From the NCBI RefSeq assembly GCF_019402645.1, contig NZ_VKKS01000001.1, positions 3,008,719-3,072,718 of the forward strand: a stretch of 64,000 bases of DNA, given 5' to 3'. A model generated the notes under the pieces. That model searched no databases and had not been told where the DNA came from. It worked only from the letters and a program-made list of their open reading frames with translations. The translations under genes and the position numbers were made by a program. Source of the DNA: Morganella morganii. Its GTDB lineage: Bacteria > Pseudomonadota > Gammaproteobacteria > Enterobacterales > Enterobacteriaceae. Below, one piece after another: positions 11,088 through 20,199 of this stretch (position 1 is the stretch's first letter; every line of letters starts with the position of its first letter).

Positions 11088-11579
11088 ATGAAGGATTGGT
11101 ATTTATTGTACTGCAAACGCGGACAACTTCCGCGGGCAATGGAACATTTGCAGCGGCAGCAGGTGGAATGCCTGACACCTATGGCGAATATTGAAAAAGT
11201 GGTTCGCGGCAAACGTGTGACTGTCAATGAGCCCTTATTCCCGAATTATCTGTTTATCTCTTTTGATCCCGAAACTATCCATACAACCACGATTAATTCA
11301 ACGCGTGGTGTAAATCATTTCGTCCGTTTCGGGCGGCTGCCTGCGGTTGTTCCTGCATCATTGATTGAAGAGCTGAAAAATGCCGAATGTATCAGCTTGT
11401 CAGAGCAAAATGTTCCTCAGCCCGGGGATATTGTGGAAATCACCGAAGGGATGTTTAAAGGCCTGGAAGCTATTTATCAGGAACCGGATGGCGAAACCCG
11501 TTCAGTACTGTTACTGACACTGATCAGTAAGGAACTGACCAAAAAAGTGGACAACTCCAGCTTTATCAGGAAATGCTGA
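11088..11579 (+). CDS. rfaH: Transcription antiterminator RfaH
   Basis: NusG paralogue that joins RNA polymerase at ops elements and increases expression of long operons for LPS, capsule and other surface structures. From the ATG at 11088 the product has 163 residues (162 in E. coli), beginning [13 protein letters not shown]. The NGN domain shows [12 protein letters not shown] and [18 protein letters not shown]; the C-terminal KOW domain shows [22 protein letters not shown] 15 bp upstream is open but non-conserved. It is convergent with tatABC, as in E. coli apart from the missing tatD. Confidence 0.96.
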   Translation: MKDWYLLYCKRGQLPRAMEHLQRQQVECLTPMANIEKVVRGKRVTVNEPLFPNYLFISFDPETIHTTTINSTRGVNHFVRFGRLPAVVPASLIEELKNAECISLSEQNVPQPGDIVEITEGMFKGLEAIYQEPDGETRSVLLLTLISKELTKKVDNSSFIRKC

Positions 11580-11601
11580 CCATTTGCCACGGCTCAGAAA
11601 C

Positions 11602-11633
11602 AAAAACCGCCCCGTTGTTAAGGCGGTTTTTAT
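11602..11633. terminator. Bidirectional terminator between rfaH and tatC
   Basis: AAAAACCGCC (11602-11611) pairs with GGCGGTTTTT (11622-11631) across a 10-base loop. The A-tract and T-tract flanks make it able to work on both strands for these convergent genes. Confidence 0.85.
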
Positions 11634-11649
11634 CTGACACGGTATCGCG

Positions 11650-12405
11650 TTACTCTTCGGCTTCTTCATCCTGTGGTTGTGCTTTACTGCGCGGTACATA
11701 GAAACGGGCAAAGAACACACCAACTTCAAACAGCAGATACATCGGGATAGCCAATAGTGTCTGCGAAAATACATCCGGCGGCGTCAGCAGCATTCCCACC
11801 ACAAAAGCCCCGACCAGAATATACGGCCGCTTCTGCTTCAGTGAGGCAACGGTTGTTGCACCACTCCAGCACATCAGAATGATGGCTATCGGAACCTCAA
11901 AGGAGATACCAAACGCCATGAAAAGCGCCATAACAAAGCTGAGATAGTTATTAATATCCGTCGCGATGACCACATTCTGTGGTGCTGTCGAGGTAAAAAA
12001 ACCAAACGCCAGAGGAAAGACAACAAAGTACGCGAATGCCATCCCCATATAAAAAAGCACGGTGCTGAAAAACAGCAGCGGCATTAATAACCGGCGTTCA
12101 TGCTTATACAACGCCGGTGCGATAAAAGCCCAGACCTGATACAGAATATACGGTGCCGAAATAAAAATAGAGACCATAATGGTCAGCTTAATCGGCGCCA
12201 GGAACGGTGATGCAACATCCGTTGCTATCATGTTCGAGCCCTGCGGCAATTTGCTCACCAGCGGCGATGATACCAGCTGATAGATGTCATTTGAGAAATA
12301 CGCCAGCGCAACAAACACAACAAAGACAGCAATCAGACTGTTGAGGATGCGTTTTCGTAATTCAATTAAATGAGCGATCAGCGGTTGCGTGTCTTCAACA
12401 GCCAT
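11650..12405 (-). CDS. tatC: Twin-arginine translocase subunit TatC
   Basis: Polytopic inner-membrane core of the Tat translocase; with TatB it binds twin-arginine signal peptides of folded proteins. 251 residues with six predicted membrane segments. The N-terminal signature is [17 protein letters not shown], and [19 protein letters not shown] and [19 protein letters not shown] are conserved blocks. Last gene of the leftward tat run, 22 bp after tatB. In E. coli tatD follows; here the terminator comes directly after tatC. Confidence 0.97.
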   Translation of the reverse strand: MAVEDTQPLIAHLIELRKRILNSLIAVFVVFVALAYFSNDIYQLVSSPLVSKLPQGSNMIATDVASPFLAPIKLTIMVSIFISAPYILYQVWAFIAPALYKHERRLLMPLLFFSTVLFYMGMAFAYFVVFPLAFGFFTSTAPQNVVIATDINNYLSFVMALFMAFGISFEVPIAIILMCWSGATTVASLKQKRPYILVGAFVVGMLLTPPDVFSQTLLAIPMYLLFEVGVFFARFYVPRSKAQPQDEEAEE

Positions 12406-12427
12406 AACGTACTTTTACCGTAATCTA

Positions 12428-12943
12428 TTAATGTTTCTGTGAATCTGACGCGGCAACAGTTACCGGTGACTGTACTTGTTCAGTGTCACTGACTTCCGGT
12501 GATAGGCCGGCAGGGAATTTCTCAGCAGCAGCCGGAGCCGGATTTTCCGCCGCCGGTATGCCGGCTGAAGCCGGACGGGCAGGCGGGATTTCAATTTCCT
12601 GGTCAGCCAGTGCTTCCGGATCAAGCTGCTTTTTCAGTGTATCCACCGGTTCCTGATAAGAGCGGCGCAATGTATCCGCTGCCTCTTTCAGTTCATCCAT
12701 CGACGCCTTCAATTCAGGTGAAATCGCTTTACCGGCCTGCTCTTCCATCTTTTTCAGGTTATCCTGCAATTCCTGAAGCTTGAGTTCCTGAGTCAGTTCA
12801 TTCTGCACATTAGCAGCCATTGAACGCATCACACGGATCCAGCCGGCTACTGTTTTCACAGCAACCGGGAGACGCTCAGGTCCCAGAACCACAAGTCCGA
12901 TAACCAATACTAAGATCAGTTCACCAAAACCGATGTCAAACAC
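12428..12943 (-). CDS. tatB: Twin-arginine translocase subunit TatB
   Basis: Single-span subunit that forms the signal-peptide receptor with TatC. 171 residues, as in E. coli. The N-terminal membrane helix [20 protein letters not shown] is followed by [11 protein letters not shown] and an amphipathic helix. The region after about residue 95 is rich in Pro, Ala and Glu and probably disordered. Only 3 bp separate it from the tatA stop. Confidence 0.96.
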   Translation of the reverse strand: MFDIGFGELILVLVIGLVVLGPERLPVAVKTVAGWIRVMRSMAANVQNELTQELKLQELQDNLKKMEEQAGKAISPELKASMDELKEAADTLRRSYQEPVDTLKKQLDPEALADQEIEIPPARPASAGIPAAENPAPAAAEKFPAGLSPEVSDTEQVQSPVTVAASDSQKH

Positions 12944-12946
12944 GGG

Positions 12947-13207
12947 TTATACCTGCTCTTTGTTTTTATTCTCTGGCTGCTCAGCTGAATCAGCTTTCTT
13001 TTCGGCGATATTTTTTTGTTCAAAATCCGCGTCTTTTCCGGCTGTTGTTGTATCTGCTTTGTTCTGATCGTCATCACCGATTGCTTTTTTGAAGCCTTTG
13101 ATAGATGCGCCTAAATCAGACCCCAGTGTACGGAGTTTGTTTGTTCCGAACAGGAGTACAACAATCACAGCAATAATTAACAATTGCCAAATATTAATAC
13201 CGGCCAT
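12947..13207 (-). CDS. tatA: Twin-arginine translocase pore subunit TatA
   Basis: Small single-span protein that oligomerises into the Tat translocation pore. 86 residues (89 in E. coli). It starts [20 protein letters not shown], followed by the [14 protein letters not shown] hinge and amphipathic helix and a charged tail rich in Asp, Glu and Lys. It leads tatABC, 105 bp downstream of ubiB; in E. coli some transcription reaches tatA from the ubiE-ubiJ-ubiB unit. Confidence 0.96.
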   Translation of the reverse strand: MAGINIWQLLIIAVIVVLLFGTNKLRTLGSDLGASIKGFKKAIGDDDQNKADTTTAGKDADFEQKNIAEKKADSAEQPENKNKEQV

Positions 13208-13312
13208 TAGTTTTACCTCAAATTGATATGGACCTACTTATTTCATTATATACAACCACAGCCGTATACGGAAATACACAACACAGGTTGAAACTTTGTT
13301 TTAACTCAACCT

Positions 13313-14950
13313 TTACTTCATTTTACCGGATTGCCACCATCCTGTTACCCAGGTGAGCGCACCAAAAAACATCAGAATCCATGGCGCAACAGGTGCACCG
13401 GCCAAGTAGAACAGGCTGGCGCAGATAAACAGTGTTGCCCCTATTCCCAGCGAAAAATTCGCTTTCCGCTGAACAGACTGCTGCTGTTTCATCTGTTCTG
13501 TCAACCGTTCAACACCGGATTGCAGACGGCGCTGCTGTTTCAGGCTGTCATACACCAGCTCCGGTAATTCCGGCAGCTTTTCTGCCCAAAATGGCGCTTT
13601 TTCTTTGATTCCGCGGATCACCGCTTTCATACCAATCTGACTTTTCAGCCACGATTCAAGAAACGGCTTCGCGGTTTTCCACAGATCCAGTTGCGGATAG
13701 AGCTGACGTCCCAGCCCCTCAACATACAACAGAGTTTTTTGTAATAAAACCAGTTGCGGCTGAACTTCCATATTAAAGCGCCGGGCAGTATTAAACAGAT
13801 TCAGCAGCACATGACCAAAAGAGATCTCTGCCAGCGGTTTTTCAAAAATCGGCTCACATACCGTGCGGATGGCGAATTCAAAATCTTCCACATTGGTATC
13901 CGGCGGCACCCAGCCGGAATCCACATGCAGTTCAGCCACCTTACGGTAGTCCCGGTTAAAGAAGGCAACAAAGTTTTCAGCGAGATAGCGCTTATCTTCT
14001 TTATTCAGTGAGCCGACGATACCGCAGTCGATGCCGATATACTGAGGATCTTCCGGGTGCTCACGACTGACAAAAATATTGCCCGGATGCATATCCGCAT
14101 GGAAGAAGCTGTCGCGGAAAACCTGAGTGAAAAAGACCTGCACGCCGCGCTCGGCCAACAACTTCATGTTTGTGCCCTGCTCATGCAGAGCCGCAATGTC
14201 GGAAACCGGAATACCGTAGATTCTCTCCATGATCAGCACATTCTCACGGCAGAGATCCGGATAAACCTCCGGCACATAGAGCATCGGACTGTTTTCAAAA
14301 TTGCGCCGCAACTGAATGGCATTAGCCGCTTCGCGTTGCAGATTCAGTTCATCCAGCAGCGTTTTTTCATACTCGCGGACAACCTCTTTCGGCCGCAGAC
14401 GTCTGCCGTCCGGTAACAGCGGAACCATATTCGCCAGCCGGTACATCAGATGAATATCAGCCTGAATCACCGGCAGAATATCCGGACGGATCACCTTCAG
14501 CACCACAGCCTGCCCGTTTTCTTTCAGCACCGCAGTGTGTACCTGCGCAATCGAGGCGGATGCCAGCGGTGTGATATCAAAATCATCAAACCAGGTTTCC
14601 ACCGGCCCTTCCAGGGCATCCTCAATAGTTTTTTTCGCCAGGTTACCGTCAAACGATGAAACACGATCCTGCAACAGCGCGAGCTGATCAGCAATGGCCG
14701 GCGGGAATAAATCCCGGCGGGTGGAGAGCATCTGCCCGAATTTTATCCATACCGGCCCCAGTTCCTGCAAAGCCAGACGCAGACGCTCCCCCAGCACTTT
14801 GTCTTTATGCTTGTTCGGTATCCAGAACAGTGAACGGCGCCAGAGACGAATTGCCCAGCTCAGGCGGTTTTTAGGGATCAGTTCATCCAGACCGTAATTC
14901 AGGAGAGTACGGATGATAAAATAGAGGCGTTTTATTTCACTCGGTCTCAT
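13313..14950 (-). CDS. ubiB: Ubiquinone biosynthesis protein kinase-like UbiB
   Basis: Atypical kinase-like ATPase (ADCK/COQ8 family) required for ubiquinone synthesis, membrane-anchored by its C-terminus. From the ATG at 14950 it has 545 residues (546 in E. coli). The KxGQ-type signature is [26 protein letters not shown] replaces the usual kinase loop; [10 protein letters not shown] and IGIDCGIVG supply catalytic and metal residues. Two hydrophobic segments lie near the C-terminus. The start overlaps the ubiJ stop by 14 bp. Confidence 0.96.
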   Translation of the reverse strand: MRPSEIKRLYFIIRTLLNYGLDELIPKNRLSWAIRLWRRSLFWIPNKHKDKVLGERLRLALQELGPVWIKFGQMLSTRRDLFPPAIADQLALLQDRVSSFDGNLAKKTIEDALEGPVETWFDDFDITPLASASIAQVHTAVLKENGQAVVLKVIRPDILPVIQADIHLMYRLANMVPLLPDGRRLRPKEVVREYEKTLLDELNLQREAANAIQLRRNFENSPMLYVPEVYPDLCRENVLIMERIYGIPVSDIAALHEQGTNMKLLAERGVQVFFTQVFRDSFFHADMHPGNIFVSREHPEDPQYIGIDCGIVGSLNKEDKRYLAENFVAFFNRDYRKVAELHVDSGWVPPDTNVEDFEFAIRTVCEPIFEKPLAEISFGHVLLNLFNTARRFNMEVQPQLVLLQKTLLYVEGLGRQLYPQLDLWKTAKPFLESWLKSQIGMKAVIRGIKEKAPFWAEKLPELPELVYDSLKQQRRLQSGVERLTEQMKQQQSVQRKANFSLGIGATLFICASLFYLAGAPVAPWILMFFGALTWVTGWWQSGKMK

Positions 14951-15611
14951 ACCCGGTTCCTGCTCTTTTTTCCAGACGGGCGAGGCGTGCCTCAAGTTCA
15001 TCTGCGATTTGTGCAACATCTGCAACTTCATCACAGAAATGGGCGGCTTCCAGGACGGAAGGTGCCAGCGCCCATTCGCGGGTGACTGCACCGGTCAGAT
15101 ACTCCTGCTGACGACATACCGCCCTGCGGATAAACTGCCCGCCTTTTACCGCAATCTGTGTCACTGTCTGCGCGGCAATATCACCGGTATACGGCGCCAG
15201 ATAATGTGCCGGGTCCCATTCCGCCATATCCAGCAATGCTGAAAAATGCTGAATAACCTGCATATCGCCGTCAATAATGACATCACCCTGCCGGATCAGG
15301 GCTGAAAGCTGTTGTTTATCTTTCAGTTTCAGCAACGTGAGAAAACGGGTTTGCAGCACACAGTCTGCCGGGTCTTCCCGGCAGGAAATCACATCCAGCT
15401 GTTTTTCACTGAAAATCAGCGTGAACTGCACATCCGGCTCTGTCAGCCGGAGTGTCAGTGTTTTTCCGGTCAGACGGGCACGGGCCGGTTTCAGTACAGC
15501 TTCGCTGTACAACAACCGGTTGAGTACTGTTTCCAGAAATCCGGCAACCACAGGATAAAGTACCTGCGGACTGACAGGAGACGGAATATTTTCTGCAAAC
15601 GTATCAGCCAT
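14937..15611 (-). CDS. ubiJ: Ubiquinone biosynthesis accessory factor UbiJ
   Basis: SCP2-domain lipid-binding protein that supports the soluble Ubi complex together with UbiK. From the ATG at 15611, one base after the ubiE stop, it has 224 residues, somewhat longer than E. coli UbiJ (201). The SCP2-like region (about 18-130) includes LNRLLY and LTALIR-type strands, here [20 protein letters not shown]. The last 25 residues ([16 protein letters not shown]) form a likely coiled coil. Central gene of ubiE-ubiJ-ubiB. Confidence 0.92.
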   Translation of the reverse strand: MADTFAENIPSPVSPQVLYPVVAGFLETVLNRLLYSEAVLKPARARLTGKTLTLRLTEPDVQFTLIFSEKQLDVISCREDPADCVLQTRFLTLLKLKDKQQLSALIRQGDVIIDGDMQVIQHFSALLDMAEWDPAHYLAPYTGDIAAQTVTQIAVKGGQFIRRAVCRQQEYLTGAVTREWALAPSVLEAAHFCDEVADVAQIADELEARLARLEKRAGTGYETE

Positions 15612-15612
15612 A

Positions 15613-16368
15613 TCAGAATTTGAATCCTTTATGCAGCGCCACAATGCCGCCGGTCATATTGGTGTAGGAAACATACTCAAATCCGGCATTTTCCATCATA
15701 CCTTTCAGAGTTTCCTGATCCGGATGCATGCGGATAGATTCAGCAAGATAGCGGTAACTGTCCGCATCATTTACGACCGCCTGCCCGATACGCGGCAGTA
15801 CGTGGAAGGAATACGCGTCATACACTTTGCTCAGCGGTTCAAGCACCGGTTTGGAGAATTCCAGCACCAGAAGACGACCACCCGGTTTTAACACACGGAA
15901 CATGGAGCGAAGTGCTTTGTCTTTATCGGTAACATTACGCAGCCCGAAAGAGATAATGATGCAGTTGAAGTAATCATCCGGAAACGGCAGTTCTTCGGCA
16001 TTCGCCTGAACATAGCTCACATTGCCGACAACCCCGTGGTTACGCAGTTTTTCCCGGCCCATTTTCAGCATGGAGTCGTTGATATCCGCGAGGATCACCT
16101 GACCGTTTTCACCGACCATACGGGAGAATTTTGCAGTGAAGTCACCGGTTCCCCCGGCAAGATCCAGCACCCGCTGGCCACGGCGAACACCACTGGCATC
16201 AATAGTAAAACGTTTCCAGACACGGTGGATGCCGAAAGACATCAGGTCATTCATCAGATCGTATTTTGCAGCGACAGAATGAAAGACGTTCGCCACCATA
16301 CCTGCTTTTTCGTTTCTGTTAACAGTGCGAAAACCAAAATCGATTGTATCCCGTGATTGCTCTTCCAT
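15613..16368 (-). CDS. ubiE: Ubiquinone/menaquinone C-methyltransferase
   Basis: SAM-dependent methyltransferase acting in both ubiquinone and menaquinone synthesis. 251 residues from the ATG at 16368, identical to the E. coli length; an upstream in-frame ATG at 16398 adds 10 non-conserved residues. The SAM-binding motif is [32 protein letters not shown] and [18 protein letters not shown] are family signatures. First gene of the ubi run. The AAGAAGAGA stretch upstream can act as ribosome binding site. Confidence 0.97.
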   Translation of the reverse strand: MEEQSRDTIDFGFRTVNRNEKAGMVANVFHSVAAKYDLMNDLMSFGIHRVWKRFTIDASGVRRGQRVLDLAGGTGDFTAKFSRMVGENGQVILADINDSMLKMGREKLRNHGVVGNVSYVQANAEELPFPDDYFNCIIISFGLRNVTDKDKALRSMFRVLKPGGRLLVLEFSKPVLEPLSKVYDAYSFHVLPRIGQAVVNDADSYRYLAESIRMHPDQETLKGMMENAGFEYVSYTNMTGGIVALHKGFKF

Positions 16369-16428
16369 TCTCTTCTTGCCTGTTTTGCCTGAGTGCATGA
16401 ATTAGTGATCGGAAAAGTGTATCAGCCT

Positions 16429-17853
16429 TTACCGCAAAACCCTATGCCCATTGTGTTGTTCTGCGAAATTAGCCGGCACCTCCGGCGGTTCATCCGCAGC
16501 TGTGTCTTGCTGTTCACTGAGGCGGGCTTTTTGCACCAGAATGTCATCCAGCGGACGTTTTACCTCAACCCCCAGTTCACGGAAACTTTCTGCCTGTGAG
16601 AGCAGGTTTCCCCGTCCGGTGGTCAGTTTTTTTATTGCCCCGTGGTAAATGCTCTGAGCTTTATCCAGCGCCTGGCCGATACCGTCCATGTCTTCCGTGA
16701 ACAGCCGGAGTTTGTCATACAGACGGGCAGCCCGCTGTGCAATCGCCTGACTGTTTTCATGCTGGTGTTCATAACGCCAGAGATTGGCAATTGTCCGCAG
16801 TGCTACCAGAAGTGTGGACGGACTGACCAGCATAATATTGCTTCTGAGTGCTTCATCCAGCAGCACACTTTCCTGTCCGACCGCTGCCAGAAACGCAGGT
16901 TCAACAGGGATAAACATCAGCACATAATCCAGTGAGTTAATACCGTTAAGTTCCTGGTACGCTTTGCGGCTCAGACCCCGGACATGCTGGCGCACAGAAT
17001 TAATATGCTCTGTCAGTGCAGCCTGCCGTGCTTCCGGGGTGTCGCTGTTAAAGTAACGCTCATAGGCCACCAGTGACACTTTGGCATCAACAATCACCTG
17101 CTTATTCTGAGGCAGGTAAATTACCACATCCGGTTGATAACGGCTCTGTTGTTCATTTTTCAGGCTGACCTGCGTGGCAAATTCATGCCCTTCACGCAGA
17201 CCGGAGGCTTCCAGGATTCGGGCAAGAATCGTTTCCCCCCAGTTACCCTGCATTTTGTTGTCGCCTTTCAGGGCATTGGTGAGATTGACCGCTTCCTGCG
17301 CCATCCGCAGATTGAGTTGTTGCAGGCGCTGAATTTCATGTGTCAGGGTGTGGCGTTCGCGACTTTCCTGGCTGTAACTTTCCTGCACCTGCCTGTTAAA
17401 GTTATCCAGTTGTTCACGGAACGGACGCAGCAGCATAGACAGGCTCTGCCGGTTGAGTTCATCCGTCCGGCGACCGCTCTGTTCAAAAATGCGGGATGCC
17501 AGGTTTTCAAACTGGGTATTCAGGCGCTGCTCACTGTTAAGCAGCAACCGCTGTTTTTCTTCGGCAGCCAGGCGGCTCTCTTCCAGCCTGGTAGTCAGTT
17601 CACGGATTTCTGCTTCCTGCTGTGTACTGATATGACGTGCGTTTTCCAGTGACTGTTCACTCTGTTCTCTGGCCTGCTGCCAGTACGCGGCCTGACGCCG
17701 GGTTTCATCCAGCAGAGCAAGTTGTGCAATATTGTCCTGTAACAACCGGTTTTTGTCCGCCAGCCGCTGTTGCAGGCTGAACCAGACCGCACCGCCACCC
17801 AGCAAAATACCGCTAAGAATGCCGATAAAACCATAAAGCCACTGAATATCCAC
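16429..17853 (-). CDS. rmuC: DNA recombination protein RmuC
   Basis: RmuC-family protein, 474 residues (475 in E. coli), thought to limit recombination at inverted repeats. An N-terminal membrane anchor (about 5-25) is followed by a long coiled coil (about 25-190) and the RmuC nuclease-like domain (about 195-420). Visible blocks are MQGNWGETILARILEASGLREG, truncated here to its first part MQGNWGETILARILE, then QPDVVIYLP, VIVDAKVSLVAYERY and MFIPVEPAFLAA. It is 60 bp upstream of ubiE on the same strand. Confidence 0.94.
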   Translation of the reverse strand: MDIQWLYGFIGILSGILLGGGAVWFSLQQRLADKNRLLQDNIAQLALLDETRRQAAYWQQAREQSEQSLENARHISTQQEAEIRELTTRLEESRLAAEEKQRLLLNSEQRLNTQFENLASRIFEQSGRRTDELNRQSLSMLLRPFREQLDNFNRQVQESYSQESRERHTLTHEIQRLQQLNLRMAQEAVNLTNALKGDNKMQGNWGETILARILEASGLREGHEFATQVSLKNEQQSRYQPDVVIYLPQNKQVIVDAKVSLVAYERYFNSDTPEARQAALTEHINSVRQHVRGLSRKAYQELNGINSLDYVLMFIPVEPAFLAAVGQESVLLDEALRSNIMLVSPSTLLVALRTIANLWRYEHQHENSQAIAQRAARLYDKLRLFTEDMDGIGQALDKAQSIYHGAIKKLTTGRGNLLSQAESFRELGVEVKRPLDDILVQKARLSEQQDTAADEPPEVPANFAEQHNGHRVLR

Positions 17854-17991
17854 GATGGCCGTCTCCTCCGCGAGTCACTTACGCCGCTTACGGTAAAATA
17901 GCACTGTACAGATGTCCACTATCTTTTTGCTGTCCGCCGTTTTTTTCGGCGCGTCACGCAAAAATCAATGTAATCCGGTGAAAATCCGGCC

Positions 17992-18290
17992 CTATCCGCC
18001 CATCAGCCCGGGCATCCATTTCAGCCCGAAGAAGACACCCCATACTCCCCATTTTTCAAAGAACTGATGCCCTCTGGCCAGGGTTTGCGGGGAGCAGAAA
18101 ATTCAGCCCGCCTTCCCCGATCAGCGCCCTGACCCCGGGCTGGATCACCGTCGCCGGGAACAACAGAGAAAGAAATGCGAGAGATTCACCGAATGCCAGC
18201 ACAAAAACGATCGGCAATGCCCAAAACTCATGTTCACAGACAAATGCGGTGACGGTGGTTGTGATATTTGCCGGTGCCGGAAAATTCTCC
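17992..18290 (-). pseudogene. Decayed DedA-family membrane protein gene
   Basis: Read leftward, two frames give pieces of a DedA-type protein. From about 18275 comes a segment containing HEFWALPIVFVLAFGES and LAFLSLLFPATVI, the start of the DedA domain. It runs into a stop near 18077. A second frame then gives GHQFFEKWGVWGVFFG, the block that lies much further on in intact DedA proteins, ending at the stop 17994-17992. The middle of the gene is therefore deleted, the frame is shifted and the start codon is gone, although an AAGGAG remains at 18287-18282. Intact DedA proteins have about 200 residues. Confidence 0.75.
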
Positions 18291-18322
18291 TTACTATATG
18301 ATATTATTAAAAGAACCTGATA

Positions 18323-19105
18323 TTACTCAAGGAAATGGTTACGGATTTTATCGCGGACTGCGGTTGTCAGCCCGATATCTTTCGCCAGCCAGTTATCAAT
18401 ACTGCCATAATGCGAGTGAATACTTTTCAGCGCAGTATTCAGAAAATCAGGTTGTACGGAATAGACATAGGCAAATTTTTCCACCACTGCGTCCGGCATG
18501 TTTTTCGCGTGCTCCGCCAGCAGTTCATGGCGGTACGGTGCCAGCGTGTCATTGGTCAGCAGGTAATCCTCCATCACCATATCAGTATCCGCGCCGAGCG
18601 CAAAAAGTACCAGAGCCGAGCCTACCCCGGTCCGGTCTTTGCCGACCGCACAGTGCTGCACAATCCCGCCTTTTTCCGGGTTGCACAGCATATCACCGAG
18701 TGCATGATAAGCCGGGTTTTCCAGCGGCAGCAGTTCATAGAGACGCAGCATAAAAGCTTTCGGATCAAATTCTGTCAGCGCCTCATTGCCGAGCTTCTCA
18801 AGATTGGCATCCACTTCTTTTGACATCGGATTTGCCGGTGCGTTCGTGTACAGCGCACCATTCCACAAACGATCCGGTTTATCAGCAATTTCACCGCTGT
18901 CACGGTAATCCAGGATCTGAAATAAGTTTTGCTCTGTCAGGCGGGTTAAGTCGTTATCGCTCAGGCGATCAAGCGCCCCGGCGCGGTACAGCAGGCCGGG
19001 TTTGATTTTACTGCCGTCCGGCAGCACTTTGTTTCCCAGGTCACGGAAATTGATCCCGCCGTCGAGCGGCAGTACAGAAGGATGCGGTAATGGCTGTCTG
19101 GTCAT
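18323..19105 (-). CDS. Tyrosine-protein phosphatase (atypical dual-specificity type)
   Basis: Bacterial tyrosine phosphatase of the Y_phosphatase3 family, 260 residues. The P-loop HCAVGKDRTG places the catalytic cysteine at residue 152; the N-terminal GGINFRDLGN and LYRAGALDRLSDND and the central DYRDSGEI are family hallmarks. The substrate is unknown; relatives act on phosphotyrosine proteins or phosphoinositides. No signal peptide, so probably cytosolic. It sits between rmuC and udp, which adjoin each other in E. coli, and downstream lies the DedA relic, so this is an insertion relative to E. coli. Confidence 0.85.
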   Translation of the reverse strand: MTRQPLPHPSVLPLDGGINFRDLGNKVLPDGSKIKPGLLYRAGALDRLSDNDLTRLTEQNLFQILDYRDSGEIADKPDRLWNGALYTNAPANPMSKEVDANLEKLGNEALTEFDPKAFMLRLYELLPLENPAYHALGDMLCNPEKGGIVQHCAVGKDRTGVGSALVLFALGADTDMVMEDYLLTNDTLAPYRHELLAEHAKNMPDAVVEKFAYVYSVQPDFLNTALKSIHSHYGSIDNWLAKDIGLTTAVRDKIRNHFLE

Positions 19106-19175
19106 TGATACCTCTTTATCATTATTATCAGTATGTTCAGCACGATCACTGTATCAGATTTACAGAATGAATGAT

Positions 19176-19215
19176 TAAAAAAAAGCCGCATCACCGGAAA
19201 ACCCGGTGAGACGGC
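19176..19215 (-). terminator. Terminator of udp
   Basis: On the minus strand AGCCGTCTCACCGG and CCGGTGATGCGGCT (between 19215 and 19184) form a long stem with a small internal mismatch, followed by a run of eight T (19183-19176). It lies 22 bp after the udp stop. Confidence 0.85.
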
Positions 19216-19237
19216 TGATTCATGAAACCGGTAACGA

Positions 19238-19993
19238 TCAGATGAGATGACGGGCGGCTTCCACCACGATGTCCAGTGTATTGGATTCTGTTTTCTTCAT
19301 CTTCGCTTCGTCAGGAATTTCCTGCTGGGTACGGTTAACGATAACCCCTGCAACCATACCGGCACGCAGCCCCTGGCTGGCACACATGGTCAGCAGTGTG
19401 GCGGATTCCATTTCAAAGTTCATTACGCCCATTTCCTGCCATTCTTTCATCGATCCTTTGAACCGGCGGGTCACGCGGCCGCTGAAAGTATCATAACGTT
19501 CCTGACCCGGATAGAAAGTATCAGAAGAAGCGGTCACCCCGATGTGAACGGTGGCTTTGGCTTCTTTCGCCGCATTCACCAGTGCGGTGGTGCATTCAAA
19601 ATCAGCCACGGCAGGGAATTCCATCGGTGCAAAGTGCAGGCTTGCACCATCCAGGCGCACGGCCGCAGTGGTAACAAGGACATCACCAACATTAATGTTT
19701 TCCTGAATCGCGCCGGTGGTGCCGATACGCAGGAACGTGCGGATCCCAAGCTGTGCCAGTTCTTCAACCGCGATAGAGGTGGACGGGCCGCCGATACCGG
19801 TTGAGCAGACAATTACCGCTTTGCCGTCCAGTTCGCCGCGCCATGAAGTGAACTCACGCAGAGACGCGAGATGAACAGGGTTGTCCATCAGGCGGGCAAT
19901 TTTTTCGACCCGGTTCGGATCGCCCGGTACGATAGCCAGCGTCGCACCCTGTAAATCTGCTTTAGTCAAACCTAAATGAAATACATCAGCCAT
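19238..19993 (-). CDS. udp: Uridine phosphorylase
   Basis: Converts uridine and phosphate to uracil and ribose-1-phosphate in pyrimidine salvage. From the ATG at 19993 the product has 251 residues (253 in E. coli); AAGGAG stands 8 bp upstream. Signatures are [42 protein letters not shown] and the substrate-binding [13 protein letters not shown]. It is monocistronic, with its own terminator and an upstream CRP-type site as in E. coli. The dienelactone hydrolase gene found between udp and metE in E. coli is missing. Confidence 0.97.
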   Translation of the reverse strand: MADVFHLGLTKADLQGATLAIVPGDPNRVEKIARLMDNPVHLASLREFTSWRGELDGKAVIVCSTGIGGPSTSIAVEELAQLGIRTFLRIGTTGAIQENINVGDVLVTTAAVRLDGASLHFAPMEFPAVADFECTTALVNAAKEAKATVHIGVTASSDTFYPGQERYDTFSGRVTRRFKGSMKEWQEMGVMNFEMESATLLTMCASQGLRAGMVAGVIVNRTQQEIPDEAKMKKTESNTLDIVVEAARHLI

Positions 19994-20029
19994 CCTGAAC
20001 TCCTTAGCGAAAAAATGATTATTGAGGAC

Positions 20030-20072
20030 ACTGTAACGTGTCATCAGGCAAAATTTAGTGATTATCATCACT
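20030..20072 (-). promoter_or_regulatory. udp promoter with CRP-type site
   Basis: AGTGATTATCATCACT (20057-20072) is a perfect GTGA-N6-TCAC palindrome, matching the CRP core. A -10 candidate TACAGT (20035-20030, minus strand) puts the site at about -41.5, a class II position. E. coli udp is controlled by CRP and CytR, which supports the reading. I did not resolve a CytR site. Confidence 0.65.
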
Positions 20073-20132
20073 CCATTGAAACACACCAATGAATCAATTA
20101 CATAAAGATGAGAATTTTATCACACAATGAAG

Positions 20133-20158
20133 AAGCCGGTCATATTACTGACCGGCTT
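20133..20158 (-). terminator. Hairpin after metE
   Basis: AAGCCGGTCA (20133-20142) and TGACCGGCTT (20149-20158) form a perfect 10-bp stem with a 6-base loop, 42 bp past the metE stop. The T tract is poor on both strands, so termination strength is uncertain. Confidence 0.55.
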
Positions 20159-20199
20159 ATTTCTTCTTTGTATAACGCTATTATAGAGAGGGATTTCAC

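Noticed and set aside
18268..18753. Rightward frame of 161 codons
   Set aside because: It lies antisense to the well-supported phosphatase gene, and no protein family features are visible in it.
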